Below, piece after piece: positions 1 through 12,519 of a stretch of 64,000 nt of DNA. The DNA comes from Hemibagrus wyckioides (Eukaryota > Chordata > Actinopteri > Siluriformes > Bagridae). The position numbers and the translations under genes are program-made. Below the pieces are notes generated by a model, which saw only the letters and a list, made by a program, of their open reading frames with translations, searched no databases and was not told where the DNA came from. Location: contig NC_080714.1 in NCBI RefSeq assembly GCF_019097595.1, forward strand, positions 26,511,259 through 26,575,258. The letters are read 5' to 3'. The first letter of the stretch is position 1, and every line of letters starts with the position of its first letter.

Positions 1-20
1 CTTCAGGAATGATTTCAGCC

Positions 21-2236
21 TCACTGAGCAGCAGCGTTTACTCGGAGCAGTCCATCTGCGTACTGGAACTGTGCGCTCTTCTCATAGTCCAGCATGTCCA
101 GCGCGACCTCGCAGCTCTCCTTCACCACCCTCTCACCGTCCAGCCGGTAGCGCTGCAGGATGGGCAGACACGCGTCCTCCCCGATGGATCCCAGCGCCTC
201 GGCGCACTCGTGCCTCACCATGGCGTTCTCGGCCTCATTCTCCAGAGCGGCACGCAGGTGAGGGATACTCGCAGCGTGCTGCATCTGCCCCAACACGTAG
301 CCAATCTCGTGACGGAATAAAGCGCTGCTGCACTGCAAGCCTGGGGATGGAGAGAGAGAGAAAAGCTATGGCTTTTCATCTAAAGAAAATATACAAATGT
401 ATGTAATGTACGTATTTTCTCGTGCTCGTGGTCATTAACCCACTCTGGATGGAGTGAGGAATAAACCACCCAGAACGCTGTTCTAGGAGAATGATCAACA
501 GTGTGAGCCGACATGAACTGAAGCTATTTCATGTAATTTACGTCTCTAATGTGTCTCTAAGTTGCGCTATTTCTGTACACCTGCTTTGGGACATGGTCCA
601 TCGTAAAAAGTGCTAGACAAACAGAATGGAGTTCATTTCTGAGGATGGAGTCTCCGCCCCCTCACCATCTCCCAGAGCGAGCACGGCCTCCTCGCTGCCG
701 AGGTTCCTGAGAGCAAACATGGCTCTGTAGCGATCGAACAGGGGCAGGGTCTCGTCCAGCAGCTGTGTCCTGAGCTCTGAGACGCTCTTCCTCTGCGCAG
801 GAGGAGCCGGATCCACCGAGCTGTACGGATTACTGTCTGTTCCCTCCGAGTCCTCAGCACCACTACCTCCATTCATCAGCCACTCCAACCTCCTGACCGC
901 CAGCTGACATGTTTCTGCCACCTGCACGCATATAAATACACACACACACACATCAGATCATCACATAACACACATACACACAAACACATCAGATAATCAC
1001 ACAACACACACACACACCAACACTCACCAGAAATCAACCCATACGCACGAACACACAACCATACACACATGCACACCCACACATCCATACAAACACACAC
1101 ACCTCAGTGTATGCCATAATATAACAGTACCTCGATGACCGGGTCCTCTGAATACTGTTTCAGTAAATCCAACACTTTTGGAATCCCAATGGCTCCCAGA
1201 GCTTCACCTACAAACAGGACAAAATGATCAATAACTGTGACTATGGTGAAGTCTGAACACACACACACCGATCAATATGTTTTTCATCCCGATGGGAAAT
1301 TTATTTTTTTTTAAAAACAAAAAAACCTAAATACTAGAATTTAAAAGGTACAAAATCATCATCTTTTTTGGGCTTTTCCCTTCAGGGGTGGCCACAGCGA
1401 ATCATCTCTCTCCACCTCTCCCTATCTCCTGCATCCTCAACACTTGCACCCACTAGCTTCATATCCTCATTTATTCCATCCATATACCTCCTCTTTGGCC
1501 TTCCTCTTTGCCTCCTGCCTGGCAGCTCCATGTCCAACATTCTCCTACCAGTATACTCACTCTCCCTCCTCTGAACATGTCCAAACCATCTTCCCCTTGA
1601 TTCTCGCTTATAGTTTTCTATCACACAGAACTCCCGACACGTTTCTCCACCCATTCCAACCTGCCTGTACTCGCTTCTTTACCTCTTTCCCACACTCTCC
1701 ATTACTCTGCACTGTCGACCCCAAGTACTTAAACTCCTGTACCTTCTTCACCTCTTCACCCTGTAATCTTACTGTTCCACTTCCCTCCCTTTCATTCACA
1801 CACGTACTCAGTCTTACTATGACTGACATTCATTCCTCAAAATATAACAAAAAATATAATAAAATAAAACATAACAAAAATTACTTAAAGGAAATTTAAA
1901 GGAATAATGGATAATGTATAACGTGTAATATGATCAACCCCAAGAACGGCTGAAGGTTCCACCTGCTTCGTGCCTGACCATGGGCTCCTGCTTGGTGTCC
2001 CTCAGCACCGCCTCCAGCACAGGGATGGCTCTCTCGTCCTGCATCTGCCCCAGACAGTAGGCCAGCTCGTGCTTGAGAAGTGCAGACTCGTCTGAGAAAG
2101 CCTCACTGATCCATCTGACCGCCTCGGCTCCGCCCAGGTTCCGAAGTGTGAACAGAGCCCGAAATCGAGCAGGAAGCTCCTGCTGGCTGTCCACGAGGAT
2201 GCGTCCCACTGCTGCGACGTCCTGATCGCTCGCCAT
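21..2236 (-). CDS. dohh: Deoxyhypusine hydroxylase (dohh), complete coding region, 4 exons
   Basis: Hydroxylates the deoxyhypusine residue of eIF5A, the last step of hypusine formation, using a di-iron centre in a cytosolic HEAT-repeat protein. Coding exons on the minus strand are 2236-1963, 1207-1131, 921-666 and 340-21; phases agree and give 308 residues (human 302). The four His-Glu iron-binding pairs are all visible at H56/E57, H89/E90, H213/E214 and H246/E247, arranged as two HEAT-repeat halves. The linker (about residues 133-165) is acidic and Ser-rich and accounts for the extra length. The start ATG at 2236 lies just after an acceptor-like site, so upstream exons are noncoding. Intron 1 holds a LINE fragment and intron 2 a CA-rich tract. 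The stop is 21 bases from the window edge, so the 3' UTR is outside. The gene is divergent from fzr1. Confidence 0.96.
930..1105. repeat. Degenerate CA-rich tract
   Basis: CA repeats broken by recurring ATCAGATAATCACA-like segments, in dohh intron 2. Open frames across it are low complexity and not genes. Confidence 0.85.
1368..1830 (-). mobile_element. RTE-like LINE 3' fragment, internally deleted
   Basis: The minus strand carries two pieces of the C-terminal part of a non-LTR reverse transcriptase in different frames. 1829-1608 has the block with [16 protein letters not shown]; 1654-1382 has the block with [24 protein letters not shown] and a final MIRCG. This C-terminal pattern is typical of a LINE group very common in fish and insects. 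Roughly 90 residues between the two blocks are missing and the frame is broken, so it is a dead copy. It lies in dohh intron 1, in the same orientation as the gene. Confidence 0.8.
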
Positions 2237-2417
2237 GACACCTACAAACATAACAGTTTGGATGTGAAGACACTTCCTGCTGTAGGTATATAATCTGCCC
2301 ATTCCTACACACTGCAAATCAACTAAAACGGCGTTCCACAGTATAACTTTGCACAATGGTCATTTATTTATTTATTACGCAATAATATTTGGTGTCACGT
2401 GATCAATACTTACTTAC

Positions 2418-2474
2418 TAGAGGTTGAAGAATAAGATGGAGGTCAGCTGGATGAGACACACTGCTCCTGTAGAC
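2418..2474 (-). other. dohh: Probable dohh 5' UTR exon
   Basis: On the minus strand a pyrimidine-rich stretch ending in CTAG precedes 2474, and a strong donor (GTAAGTAAGT) follows 2418, giving a 57-bp noncoding exon upstream of the coding start exon. A further donor-like site (GTGAGTAT) follows about 2728 and could close the first exon near 2728-2800. Seen: splice-like signals. Inferred: exon use. No transcript evidence is available. Confidence 0.45.
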
Positions 2475-2479
2475 CTAGA

Positions 2480-2910
2480 TAAAAGATAAATTTATTAAAA
2501 AAAACATTAGAAGTTCATCCAGTGTTGAAGTGAATCATGTAGATCATGTCAACATCACCACGAGACATTTTACTGTAACTATAATTTAGCATAGTTTCCA
2601 GGTTACGATCATGGTTTTTTCCCAAATAATGTAAAAAAAAAAGGATGGTTTTAACCAGCTGTTTTAGTATTCTGTAAATTATTTTACTAATACTCACTGA
2701 TAACTACAATAATATAAAATACTCACTGAGAATAAGCTCGGTTATCCACTAGCATGAGCTAGCATCCAACTTTCCATGCTGTCGGCTCAGTAAGGAAGAG
2801 TTTTAATTCGCGACTTGATGGGAAAGGTTTAAACGCGACCTGATGCTGCTATCGCCACCTAGCGGCCTGGAGGAATCGTTAAATTCTACTGAAATGAATG
2901 TAAGGACTAA

Positions 2911-2947
<37 letters not shown>

Positions 2948-4260
2948 CTTTCATTTAGAAGGCATAACGCTGTCGCCAAGTAACAATGTTTAACGTTTAC
3001 CATTTAATTCCGTAGATTATTACAACATCTACGACGTAGATTATTAAAATGCTCTCAAATAAAATAAGTATTAATACATTTTTAGTTACATAAAAATAAG
3101 TCATCTAATAAGTTTGGCAAGAAGCGTGTAAAAACGTAGTTCAGCGTGGAGTTAATTAGTATGTCCTCCAGACCGCTAGGTGGCGATATTGGGATGAATT
3201 GTGGAATTTGGGGCTGAAAATAAATTATTAAATAAATAAATAAATATTTCTTGCGCTTTATTAAGAAGTAGGTGTAAAGTTTCCAGCTATAAATATTGAT
3301 TGCTACAAAATTCTTTATTACTTTTTTTATTTTACTCATATTCTTTTTTCCATTATGTGAACAACCTGACATTATAGTAATAGTTATGTACACTGTCACA
3401 AAGTAGTTAATAAAAAAGCTTTCAAACAATTTAACATATTTTTGAAAATGTATATTTAAAAAAAACACGTTTCTTGATAGATGTATTACATTTAAAGTCT
3501 TTAATGTTAATGTTCTGTAATGGATAAATCTGCGCTAAGTGACAACCCTGGAGTGAAAGCCGTCAGTGTTGCGATGCAGCGCCCCCTCGTGGAGATGAGT
3601 GATATTACATCTTCACTAGTGTTCAGATTCCGGCTCTTTTCAATGAGTCGAATCATTTTATACAAATCTCTGTTTAAATAATTGTTAGATTGAAAGAAAT
3701 AAAGAAATTTGCAATGATCGATACACTAATAATCCATAATTATCCATCAATTGGTGTTAGTGTGTTGCTGTGCCTTATATTAAATTAAAACAAAAGATTA
3801 TTTTTCCATTTATTCCGATACGTTCATGGAAGCGAGTCGACACATCACCTAAAAGAACCGACTCAATGAGCCGAACGACTCGGGAAATGACTCGCTGGTT
3901 AAATTCTCTTTGTCACAAAAGCATAATCTATTTTCACGCAGTGTTCATGTTCTTTGTTAGATATGTGTGTGTGTGATATTATAATTCAGAGCGACATTTA
4001 ATACGAGTTAATAAGAGTGAAAATATAAAATTCGATGGTCTATGTAGATTAATAAAATGCTGTTTTAAAATCGACACCGCACCTAAAAGAACCGACTCAA
4101 TGAGCCGTATGACTCGGGGATTATTAAAATGCTTTAAGATAAAATAAATATTTTTAAGTTTCATTCCAGACAAAAAAAAGGACGTCATCTTGTTAATACG
4201 CTAATAAAAAAAGATTTATAAAACATGTAAAGTGTTAGCGTGGAGGTGATTAGCATTTGC
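2480..4260. other. dohh-fzr1 intergenic region without genes
   Basis: AT-rich. It contains a (TTA)n microsatellite at about 2911-2947 and two related segments at 3838-3890 and 4068-4120 that share CACCTAAAAGAACCGACTC followed by AATGAGCCG. Similar GACTCG/GAGTCG-rich segments occur near 22510 and 41700, so this is probably a small dispersed repeat family. No coding frame could be supported. Confidence 0.6.
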
Positions 4261-4350
4261 GTTTCCATAGCAACGTGACCTCTTTTGTTTTGTTTCAAAT
4301 TTCGCGACGTCACCCGTTCAAATTCTCCTTACCCACAATCCTTCGCGGCG
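4261..4350 (+). promoter_or_regulatory. fzr1: Probable fzr1 promoter with X-box-like and CRE-like sites
   Basis: 4261-4274 reads GTTTCCATAGCAAC, a near-palindromic match to the RFX X-box. About 30 bases on is a GACGTCA element in a CpG-richer stretch with a TTCGCG run. The first fzr1 noncoding exon probably starts downstream and ends at 4505. Motifs are seen directly; promoter use is inferred from position. Confidence 0.5.
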
Positions 4351-4374
4351 GCGTCAATTAAAAAAAGAAAAATA

Positions 4375-4505
4375 CATCCATATCTCTGTTAGCAGAGCTA
4401 GCGAGCTGCAGAGCCTCGGAGCTTTGTGACAAAACGGATACCTATTTTTATTTTTTAATAAAAAGCAACAATTTTCCAAACGCAAGATATCGATCGAAGC
4501 GCGAG
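4375..4505 (+). other. fzr1: Probable fzr1 first (noncoding) exon
   Basis: A stretch with CpGs ends in GCGAG followed by a GTAAGT donor after 4505. The next fzr1 acceptor is before 6910 (CTGCAG), where the exon with the initiation codon begins. The 5' end of this exon cannot be fixed from sequence alone. Confidence 0.5.
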
Positions 4506-4944
4506 GTAAGTCGCGAGCTGTGTGAAATAATCGGCTAGCTAGCATTAGCCTGTTAGCTCAACGGATTGGATAGCTGTGCTAGTGAGCCGATTTTTTATCA
4601 TAATATTTATAGCAGTGTATTTCAGGATTTTTGTTTTGTTTTGTGTGTGTCGAACTATTTCAGCTTAAAATAATATCAACTTTAAATGGCTTTGTTGAGA
4701 ACGCTGAGCTAGCTTTGTGAGCTAGCGAAGCTGAATAAAAACCGGTTTCAACAAAAGAGCCGTCGGGTTAGGGTTAGTTAAAGGGTTAACTTTAACTAGT
4801 TAACAGTAACACTCGCTGGTTTTGATCTGTTATTGTCTAATGTCAAAATATTTCGTTCTGACCGGAAACAGCTGAAGACAAAGCTTTGAGTCATTGCCTT
4901 ATATCAATAAACTGAATCAGCTGTCAGTGTATTTCTGCCTCTTT

Positions 4945-4954
4945 CCTCCCTCTC

Positions 4955-4992
<38 letters not shown>

Positions 4993-5010
4993 AAACACAC
5001 ACACACACTT
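4945..5010. repeat. (CT)n/(CA)n compound microsatellite
   Basis: Interrupted CT repeats run directly into CA repeats within fzr1 intron 1. Confidence 0.9.
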
Positions 5011-5183
5011 TATATTTAAAGGTGAATAATTTCGACAGGACAATACATTGGTCATTTTGGGGTTTTCTCAGTGACTGATTTGAAGCAGCCGAGCTGAACA
5101 GTTGTCTCACACTGTTTATAGCCTGACTGAACAGCTGTGTGTGTTAGAGAGGGGGTGGGGATGGGGGTAATATATATATTATA

Positions 5184-5974
5184 CTATATTGGCAAAAGTT
5201 TTTGGACACCCCTCTAAATCATTGAGCTCAGGTGTACTTTTTCAGGGGTTGGGCTCGGCCCCTTAGTTCCAGTAAAAGGAACTCTTAATGCTTCAGCTTC
5301 ATACCAAGATATTTTGGACAATTTCATGCTCTTTGTGGGAACAGTTTGGGGATGACCCCTTCCTGTTCCAACATGACTGTACACCAGTGACCAAAGCAAG
5401 GTCCATAAAGACATGGATGAGCGAGTTTGGTGTGGAGGAACTTGACTGGCCTGCACAGAGTCCTGACCTCAACCCCATAGAACACCTTTGGGATGAATTA
5501 GAGTGGAGACTGAGAGCCAGACCTTCTCGTCCAACATCAGTGCCTGACCTCACAAATGTGCTTCTAGAGGAACGGTCAAAAATTCCCATAAACACACTCC
5601 TAAACCTTGTGGAAAGCCTTCCCAGAAGAGATGAAGCTGTTATAGCTGTAAAGGGCGGGACAACTCCATATTACATTCATGTGCATGTAAAGGCAGATGT
5701 CCCAGTTTTGGCCTGGCTCACAGTCTCCGCTCTAATTCATCCCAAAGGTGTTCTATTGGGTTGAGGTCAGGACTCTGTGCAGGTCAGTTAAGTTCCGCCA
5801 CACCAAACTGTTCCCACAAAGCTGGGAGCATGAAATTGTCCGAAATGTCTTGGTATGAAGCTGAAGCATTAAGAGTTCCTTTCACTGGAGCTGAGGGGCC
5901 GAGCCCAACCCCTGAAAAACAACACCTGAATTCAGTGATTTGGAGGGGTGTCCCAAAAGCTTTGGCAAAATAAT
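5184..5974. mobile_element. Tc1-like family A, inverted-fused (foldback) derivative
   Basis: The left part (5184-5714, plus) is an internally deleted Tc1 copy. It keeps the C-terminal half of the DDE transposase with the SPDLNPIEHLWDEL signature and an ending near AAKGG-like residues. At about 5715 it passes straight into a reverse-complement copy of the family's 5' half, so both outer ends carry the same 5' terminal sequence (GGGACACCCCTCCAAATCA type). It lies in fzr1 intron 1. The same internal junction recurs near 24135. No intact transposase is present. Confidence 0.85.
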
Positions 5975-6909
5975 GTGTGTATGTATTCAGGAGACTCCTC
6001 TATAACAAAACTGTTGTTAGTGAAAGTAAAGAGAGCGTTGTGAAATGAATTCTGCCCTTCAGCTCCTCCCTGAAACTCATTAAATATGTTCATGCTGGAA
6101 TATTTCTTCAGCACTTAGTGACCCTGGTGCTAATTTTATACTCTTTGCTTTGCTGATGTTGCTCCTGTGAGAAGTTAGTGGTGATTGTGTATCGTGTCTA
6201 TGGCACAGGAGGATCTCTAACCTAATAGTTCCAGAATTTAGAATTAAATATGTGTAAGCTGCGATAATGTAAAGTGACAACCCCAAACCATTCCTTACAC
6301 CTGTGGTCTGACATTTCTGCAGTTTCCATATTCACACCTTTGCTGCCTGACCTGCCTACAGCTAGTTCCTGTTTACTGTACGACTCGCGAACGGCTCGTT
6401 TGCTCACCATATGAGTGAGAAATCCAGCTGTGGGGATGTTGGTGCCATCGTTGAACTCCCAGAATGGAAGTGGGCAAGCATTTAGCATGACTGTTAAAGG
6501 AAGCTGATCAGTTTGAGCAGAGTACACAGACTAAAGTGCTGCTGCATCACTCTCTTTAGGAAGAGATGTAGCGAGCGATGAATCCCACTGCAGCGCTAGC
6601 AACAGGCAGTCAAATTGCTCTGTGGGCAATGTAGGATCCTTTATTCTCTGTGATGAGACCAATATGTCAACGTTTTAACACAGAATCGTGGGTGCTGTTG
6701 AAGATCACATGTTAATTCTGGAGTTTAATACGCATGTTTTTGAATTGGATTCAGTCTGATGCTGCAGAATTAGCGTAAACCTGCAGCCCTGCTTTGAGAT
6801 CATTCACAGATTCCGGTTTTAATCTTGATTCGTACTTTGTGTCTTGTGTACTACGTTAGCAAAACGTCTTAATGATTATTTTTTTTATTTATTTGAAATC
6901 CAACTGCAG
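5975..6909. other. Rest of fzr1 intron 1, nothing recognised
   Basis: No coding similarity, tandem repeat or clear transposon ends were recognised between the Tc1 derivative and the fzr1 start exon. Confidence 0.5.
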
Positions 6910-6963
6910 TTCGGAACCAGAAGCACCGACATCTGACCTCCTTCTCCCCGAGCGATCGCCTCC

Positions 6964-9900
6964 ATGGATCAGGACTACGAGCGCCGACTTCTGCGGCAGA
7001 TCAACGTCCAAAATGACAACGCCAGCCCCATCGTGAGTCCTGCACACACACCCTTCATTTCCTCACACAGTTTGTTATTTTTCCATAAATATTGTGAATC
7101 AGCCAAGACGAGAAATGTGCTTGTAGTGATGAAGCTGCTAACATGTAAAGGTTTCTGGTGGCTACCAGATTAGCACTAGTTGGTTTTGAATTTCTCGAGC
7201 TTGTCATGGTGACCAAGATGTTTAACATAAGTCATGAAGTAAGAAAGGTAACAAAAAACGGATAGAAACTACATGTTCTTTAATCTGTAATGCAGAATGG
7301 CTGTAGTGTAAATGGAGACTTAACACTCCAGGAAGTGGAGTCATAATGAAATAATCAGCTTCATGGAGTAGAACTTTTGCTTCATCCACCACATCATTGG
7401 TTATTATTCCTCTAATTTGAGGCACCTTTATCTAAAAGATAAAGGACAAGAGGTCAGTGTGAGGCAAGTGCACGATTGGTCTTTCTCACTTGCCTGGATA
7501 CCTGAGCGAACCTCGGTTAAAAATACTTCTTGAGCTATTTACAGGAAGAACAATTTTGCCTTTAGAGACAGGTTCTAAAGACCAGACCTTTTAAAACACG
7601 GTGGCTTTGTTTGTTCTGAGAATAATGGAACTACTTTATTCTTTCTCTTTTTTTTAAAAACACATGCAGAAAGTCACAGACGTGATCCGTCACCTGACAC
7701 CCACCAAGTCACCCATGTCCTCGCCCAGCAAGCATGGGGATCGCTTCATACCATCGCGAGCAGGAGCCAACTGGAGTATCAACTTCCACAGGATCAATGT
7801 AAATGCTCAGCTTTAACCGCAGATCCAGTGTTCAATAGGAGTTGATCAGTTTGTCGGTTCTGACCTGTGATCAGGACGATGAGAACAGAGAGTGTGTAAC
7901 TCGTATTGATTTTTCCCCATCCCTGTTTGTTCAGGAAAACGAAAAGTCGCCAAGCCAGAATAAGAAAACCAAGGACGCCACCTCCGACACCGGAAAAGGT
8001 GAGTTTTACGACTCGGTGTTTGTTTGTTTATTTATTTATTTTTGAAATTTAGATATTTAGTTATTAAGTTTGGGCGTCTCGTTAGCAGCGGACGGTTTGG
8101 CGTACTCTGCACTCCTGAAGAACGAGCTGCTCGGAGCCGGGATCGAGAAAGTGCAGGACCCCCAGACTGAAGACAGGAGGCTGCAGCCTTCCACACCGGA
8201 GAAAAGAAGTCTCTTTAACGTAAGCGTCTTCCATGATTTCCAGCCCCGGGTCTCTACAGGATTTCTAAACATTCTTTTTATGTGATTTGAACATAGTGGG
8301 ATCTTGTGGTGATGAGCACCTTTATTCATCCTTATCAGTTATGCACCTATCAGGCATAACATTCAGGCATATCTCCTCATCGTGGCACCTGTTAGTGGGT
8401 GGGATATATTAGGCAGCAAGTCAACATTTTGACCTCAAAGTTGATGTTAGAAGCAGGAAAAATGGGCAAGCATAAGAATTTGAGCGAGTTTGATGAAGGG
8501 CCAAAATTGTGATGGCTAGACCACTGGATCAGAGCATCTCCAAAACTGCAGCTCTTGTGGGGTGTTCTCGGTCTGCAGTGGTCAGTATCTATCAAAAGTG
8601 GTCCAAGGAAGGAACAGTGGTGAACTGGTGACAGGGTCATGGACGGCCAAGGCTCATTGATGCACGTGGGGAGTGAAGGCTGGCCCGTGTGATCCGATCC
8701 AACAGACGAGCTACTGTTGATCAAACTGCTGAAGAGGTTAATGCTGGTTCTGATAGAAAGGTGTCAGAATACACAGTGCTTCACAGTATGTTGCGTACGG
8801 GGCTGCATAGCCGCAGCCCCAGTGCTGACCTCCACTTTGTGTCAGCCTTCATGACACCACTTCATTGCTGATTGTTTTCTTCCAACAACATGTCCCAGGT
8901 GTTATTTCTTACTCTCCAGTGGATCATTTTACATTTAGAAATTCTTTATGATCACTAACCAAGGGAGAGTTTAAATAGTTCTACACTATTATTTTATTTA
9001 AAGCGAATTGCAAGCAAGGCAGAATCCAATATCGGAGATGCTAAAGTTTCGACCGGAGTGAAGAAGGGAAAGTACACAGACACTGTTATCTAAACGCCAA
9101 TACCATCACTGTGACTGATTTAGTATAGAGTTATATTTCTAATCCTGCCCAGTATGATTAAATCTGTTTTTGTTCTGTGTGCAGTATACTCTCAGTGCCA
9201 AGAGAGCCACACCTGATGACGGTAACGTCGTCTCTCCCTACTCTCTGTCCCCTGTCAGCAGTAAAAGGTAAACAATCAACACCATCATTGAGAAGTGAGA
9301 TGGGAAGAAAAACAATAAAATGTCACAACTGTTTACATATAAAAAAAAATTTTTTTTAAAGTCAAAAGTTGCTCCGTTCACCTCGGAAGCCGACTCGCAA
9401 AATCTCCAAGATCCCGTTCAAGGTGCTCGACGCACCAGAGCTGCAAGACGACTTCTACCTCAACCTGGTGGACTGGTCTTCCTTAAACGTGCTCAGCGTC
9501 GGCCTGGGGACCTGCGTCTATCTGTGGAGCGCCTGCACAAGCCAGGTACGTCGTCACATCCCGGGGAATTTCCTCTTAAACTTGATGGTTTTCAAGTTGA
9601 TTAGTTTCTTTTAAACAGAGCCTTTTTGTGTTTTTGTCCAGGTAACGCGGCTGTGCGACCTGTCTGTAGAGGGAGACTCGGTCACGTCGGTCGGCTGGTC
9701 AGAGAGAGTAAGACGAACCCAGACCTCCTTTCTCTTATAGCTTAGACAATGACACCTTTTTGAATCGTTTTTGTTTGTGGATGTCTGACTGGATCGTTCT
9801 GCTTCAGGGGAATCACGTTGCAGTGGGAACACACAAAGGATTTGTACAGATCTGGGACGCGGCAGCCGGGAAGAAACTGTTCACACTCGAGGGACACACC

Positions 9901-12519
9901 GCCCGAGTCGGTAAGATACTCACGATCCCGGACGGCGCTTAATCACTCATGATGACGTCGTGTTATCTTTTCTTACACTTTCTTGCATCCCTCAGTTCTG
10001 TTGTTAAATGCATTGTAAGAGAATACATTTTATATTTAAGCATTTATACATTGAAGAAGGAAATTATAATCTATAGAAATACACAGTAGTAGACAATAAC
10101 AGAATGATGGTAATGAGGAATGTTATAGCTAGAGACTGTTGAAAGTATGTGAAAAATAATTGAGAAACAAATATTTCTACATTTTCTCTACATTAATCTG
10201 TTCAACGTCTTCTAAAAATCGATCTTGATATCCAACAACCATACACTGCATTGTGTCTATGGTCGAGTCTCTCTCTGTTAAGAACCTTGTAGTGGCTACA
10301 ACTCTAAGTATTGAGCACACATAGTGAATAGGGAAGTAAATAAAGCGATTTAAAAAAAGAAAAGGCAAGTTCTTCAGCTTGTTGCAGTGTGATATGAATG
10401 CACTTAGTAGCAGCGCTGCTAGTGCTACTCACGTGTAGCCTTATTAATATTCTGGGGAAAAAAGTAAGATAAATTATTATTAGAGTTAAACCGCTCTGCC
10501 TGAACACTCATCTATTTCTTTTGTGTTTTTCATCAGGTGCGTTGGCGTGGAACGCAGATCAGCTTTCCTCAGGCAGCAGGGACCGTATGATCCTGCAGAG
10601 GGACATCAGGACGCCGCCGCTGCAGTCCGAGCGCAGGCTCCAAGGCCACAGGCAGGAAGTGTGTGGACTTAAATGGAGCACCGACCACCAGCTGCTGGCC
10701 TCCGGAGGAAATGATAACAAGGTATTTGTCGCGGTGAAGTGGAGCGTCAAACAGAACGTCTTTATAAAACGTGTCGTCTTTCTCTGAATGCTTTGCTTCT
10801 CTCTGTGTTCGTCACTCAGCTGCTGGTGTGGAATCACTCGAGCGTGGCGCCTGTTCAGCAGTACACCGAGCATTTAGCGGCGGTCAAGGCCATCGCGTGG
10901 TCTCCTCACCAACACGGCCTGCTGGCGTCCGGAGGAGGAACAGCTGACCGCTGCATCCGCTTCTGGAACACGCTCACGGCTCAGCCACTCCAGTGCATCG
11001 ACACCGGCTCCCAGGTCTGCAACCTGGCCTGGTCTAAACACACCAACGAACTGGTAAGTGTTCACATGTTCACACTAATACACACAGCGTCCACTCGACT
11101 GTTTCGATTCATAGAAAGATTTTAGTGATTAAATAAGAGTGACTTCTAGACAAGCTTTTGGAGTTTCTATCAGAAACCAGGATTAAGAATCCCAACAAGA
11201 ATATTTTGTGAAACCCTGTGTTATATTGTTAATTAAAGAATTAGAAAAACGAATAAATTAAGACAAAATTAACTGGTCATTTAGTTATGACCAAAGAAAC
11301 GGTGACCTACATCAAACAACTGTCTCAGCTGACTTCTTTATATGTATCATTGAATATCTTATTGCTGTGAGTCAGAGTTTTACATTCTTTAAATTGTCTG
11401 GTAATAAAATGTGAGGAAAATATGTAAGATCAGTCATGTTAGAACTTTCTATAAGATCCGTGTGAGTGTAATGTGTATTTATAACCTTTGCTATTTGTGT
11501 GTTCTCTCCTCTGCAGGTCAGCACACATGGTTACTCACAGAACCAGATCCTAGTGTGGAAATATCCGTCTCTCACTCAGATAGCCAAACTGACCGGTCAC
11601 TCATACAGAGTGCTTTATCTGGTGAGTAGCTTCTCTTCTAACTAGAAATTTTCTCTGAATCTAAAGCTTTGTGCTTTCCGTACCTGTTCCCTACACGTCA
11701 AACTGTGTAAGCAGTAAAGATCCTCAGGAAAATAATCATCAGGGTGATGTGACCTGAGCGAGTGACTTCCCAATACAGCGCTGATTTGTTTCCCTAGAAC
11801 ATCTGGAAGTGTTTTATTCTGCTTTTACCACAGCATCTTTCCACAGATTACGATTTATAATGAATTAAATCAGTTTATAGCTTCTAAACGTTCTAGCTGC
11901 TATAACAAATGCAAACAGGAACTAAACTGTTCCCTCTCCAGCCTCTCGCAAAAAGAAGTGGAAATTGTATTATTATATATTATAGTAAGTGATGATAAGG
12001 CACAGAACAGGAGAGTTTATAAAGCGCTGACACTGGAGGCTCCCTCCTTTTAAACTGTTTTATTAATCAAACAACTTGTCCATTTCTGTCCAATTTCACA
12101 ATCACATAATGGAAGCCTTTTCTTGTGTATTGACGCTGGAGACTCCTTCCATATCAATCAAACCCATGTGCGAGTTGTTACTATAGAAACGAGCGCATTT
12201 ATGTAAAAATGTACAGCTTTTATTCGTGGTTTTGTTTCGCCGCAAAACTGACTCCTCCTCTTGTAGGCGATGTCTCCGGACGGCGAGGCCATTGTGACCG
12301 GGGCGGGCGACGAGACGCTACGTTTCTGGAACGTCTTTAGCAAAACCCGATCAACGAAGGTGATCACATCAATCTTGAGAATGTTACGATAATTTTCATA
12401 TCTGCTAATCAGCTCTGACGGGCGATTTTGTTTCAAAGCCACTTTAAGACCGCAAATCTGACTTTGTTTGCTTCCAGGAGTCGGTGTCTGTCTTAAACCT
12501 GTTCACCAGAATACGGTGA
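6964..12519 (+). CDS. fzr1: Fizzy-related protein 1 (Cdh1), APC/C activator, 13 coding exons
   Basis: Substrate-recruiting co-activator of the anaphase-promoting complex in late mitosis and G1. Coding exons are 6964-7032, 7670-7798, 7935-7998, 8089-8219, 9185-9267, 9362-9545, 9642-9707, 9808-9910, 10537-10721, 10820-11053, 11517-11621, 12267-12359 and 12478-12519. Phases agree; 495 residues, as in vertebrate FZR1. The N-terminal C-box DRFIPSR is at residues 47-53, a basic segment with RSPRKPTRK follows, then a seven-bladed WD40 propeller, and the protein ends in the Ile-Arg tail that docks on APC/C TPR subunits. One extra residue (Ala) occurs at the exon 3/4 junction relative to human, from the acceptor position. 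The start is the first ATG after an acceptor before 6910. It is convergent with haus5. Confidence 0.98.
8349..8830 (+). mobile_element. Tc1-like family B, 5' part, decayed
   Basis: Begins with a degraded GCATAACATT terminal sequence, then the recognisable 5' untranslated and N-terminal transposase region. 8689-8790 still encodes [11 protein letters not shown] and [16 protein letters not shown], part of the helix-turn-helix region of the family. Frameshifts and stops break the frame. The 3' half is missing. It lies in fzr1 intron 4. Confidence 0.8.

Noticed and set aside
8057..8329. Minus-strand frame opposite fzr1 exon 4
   Set aside because: Antisense shadow of a conserved fzr1 exon.
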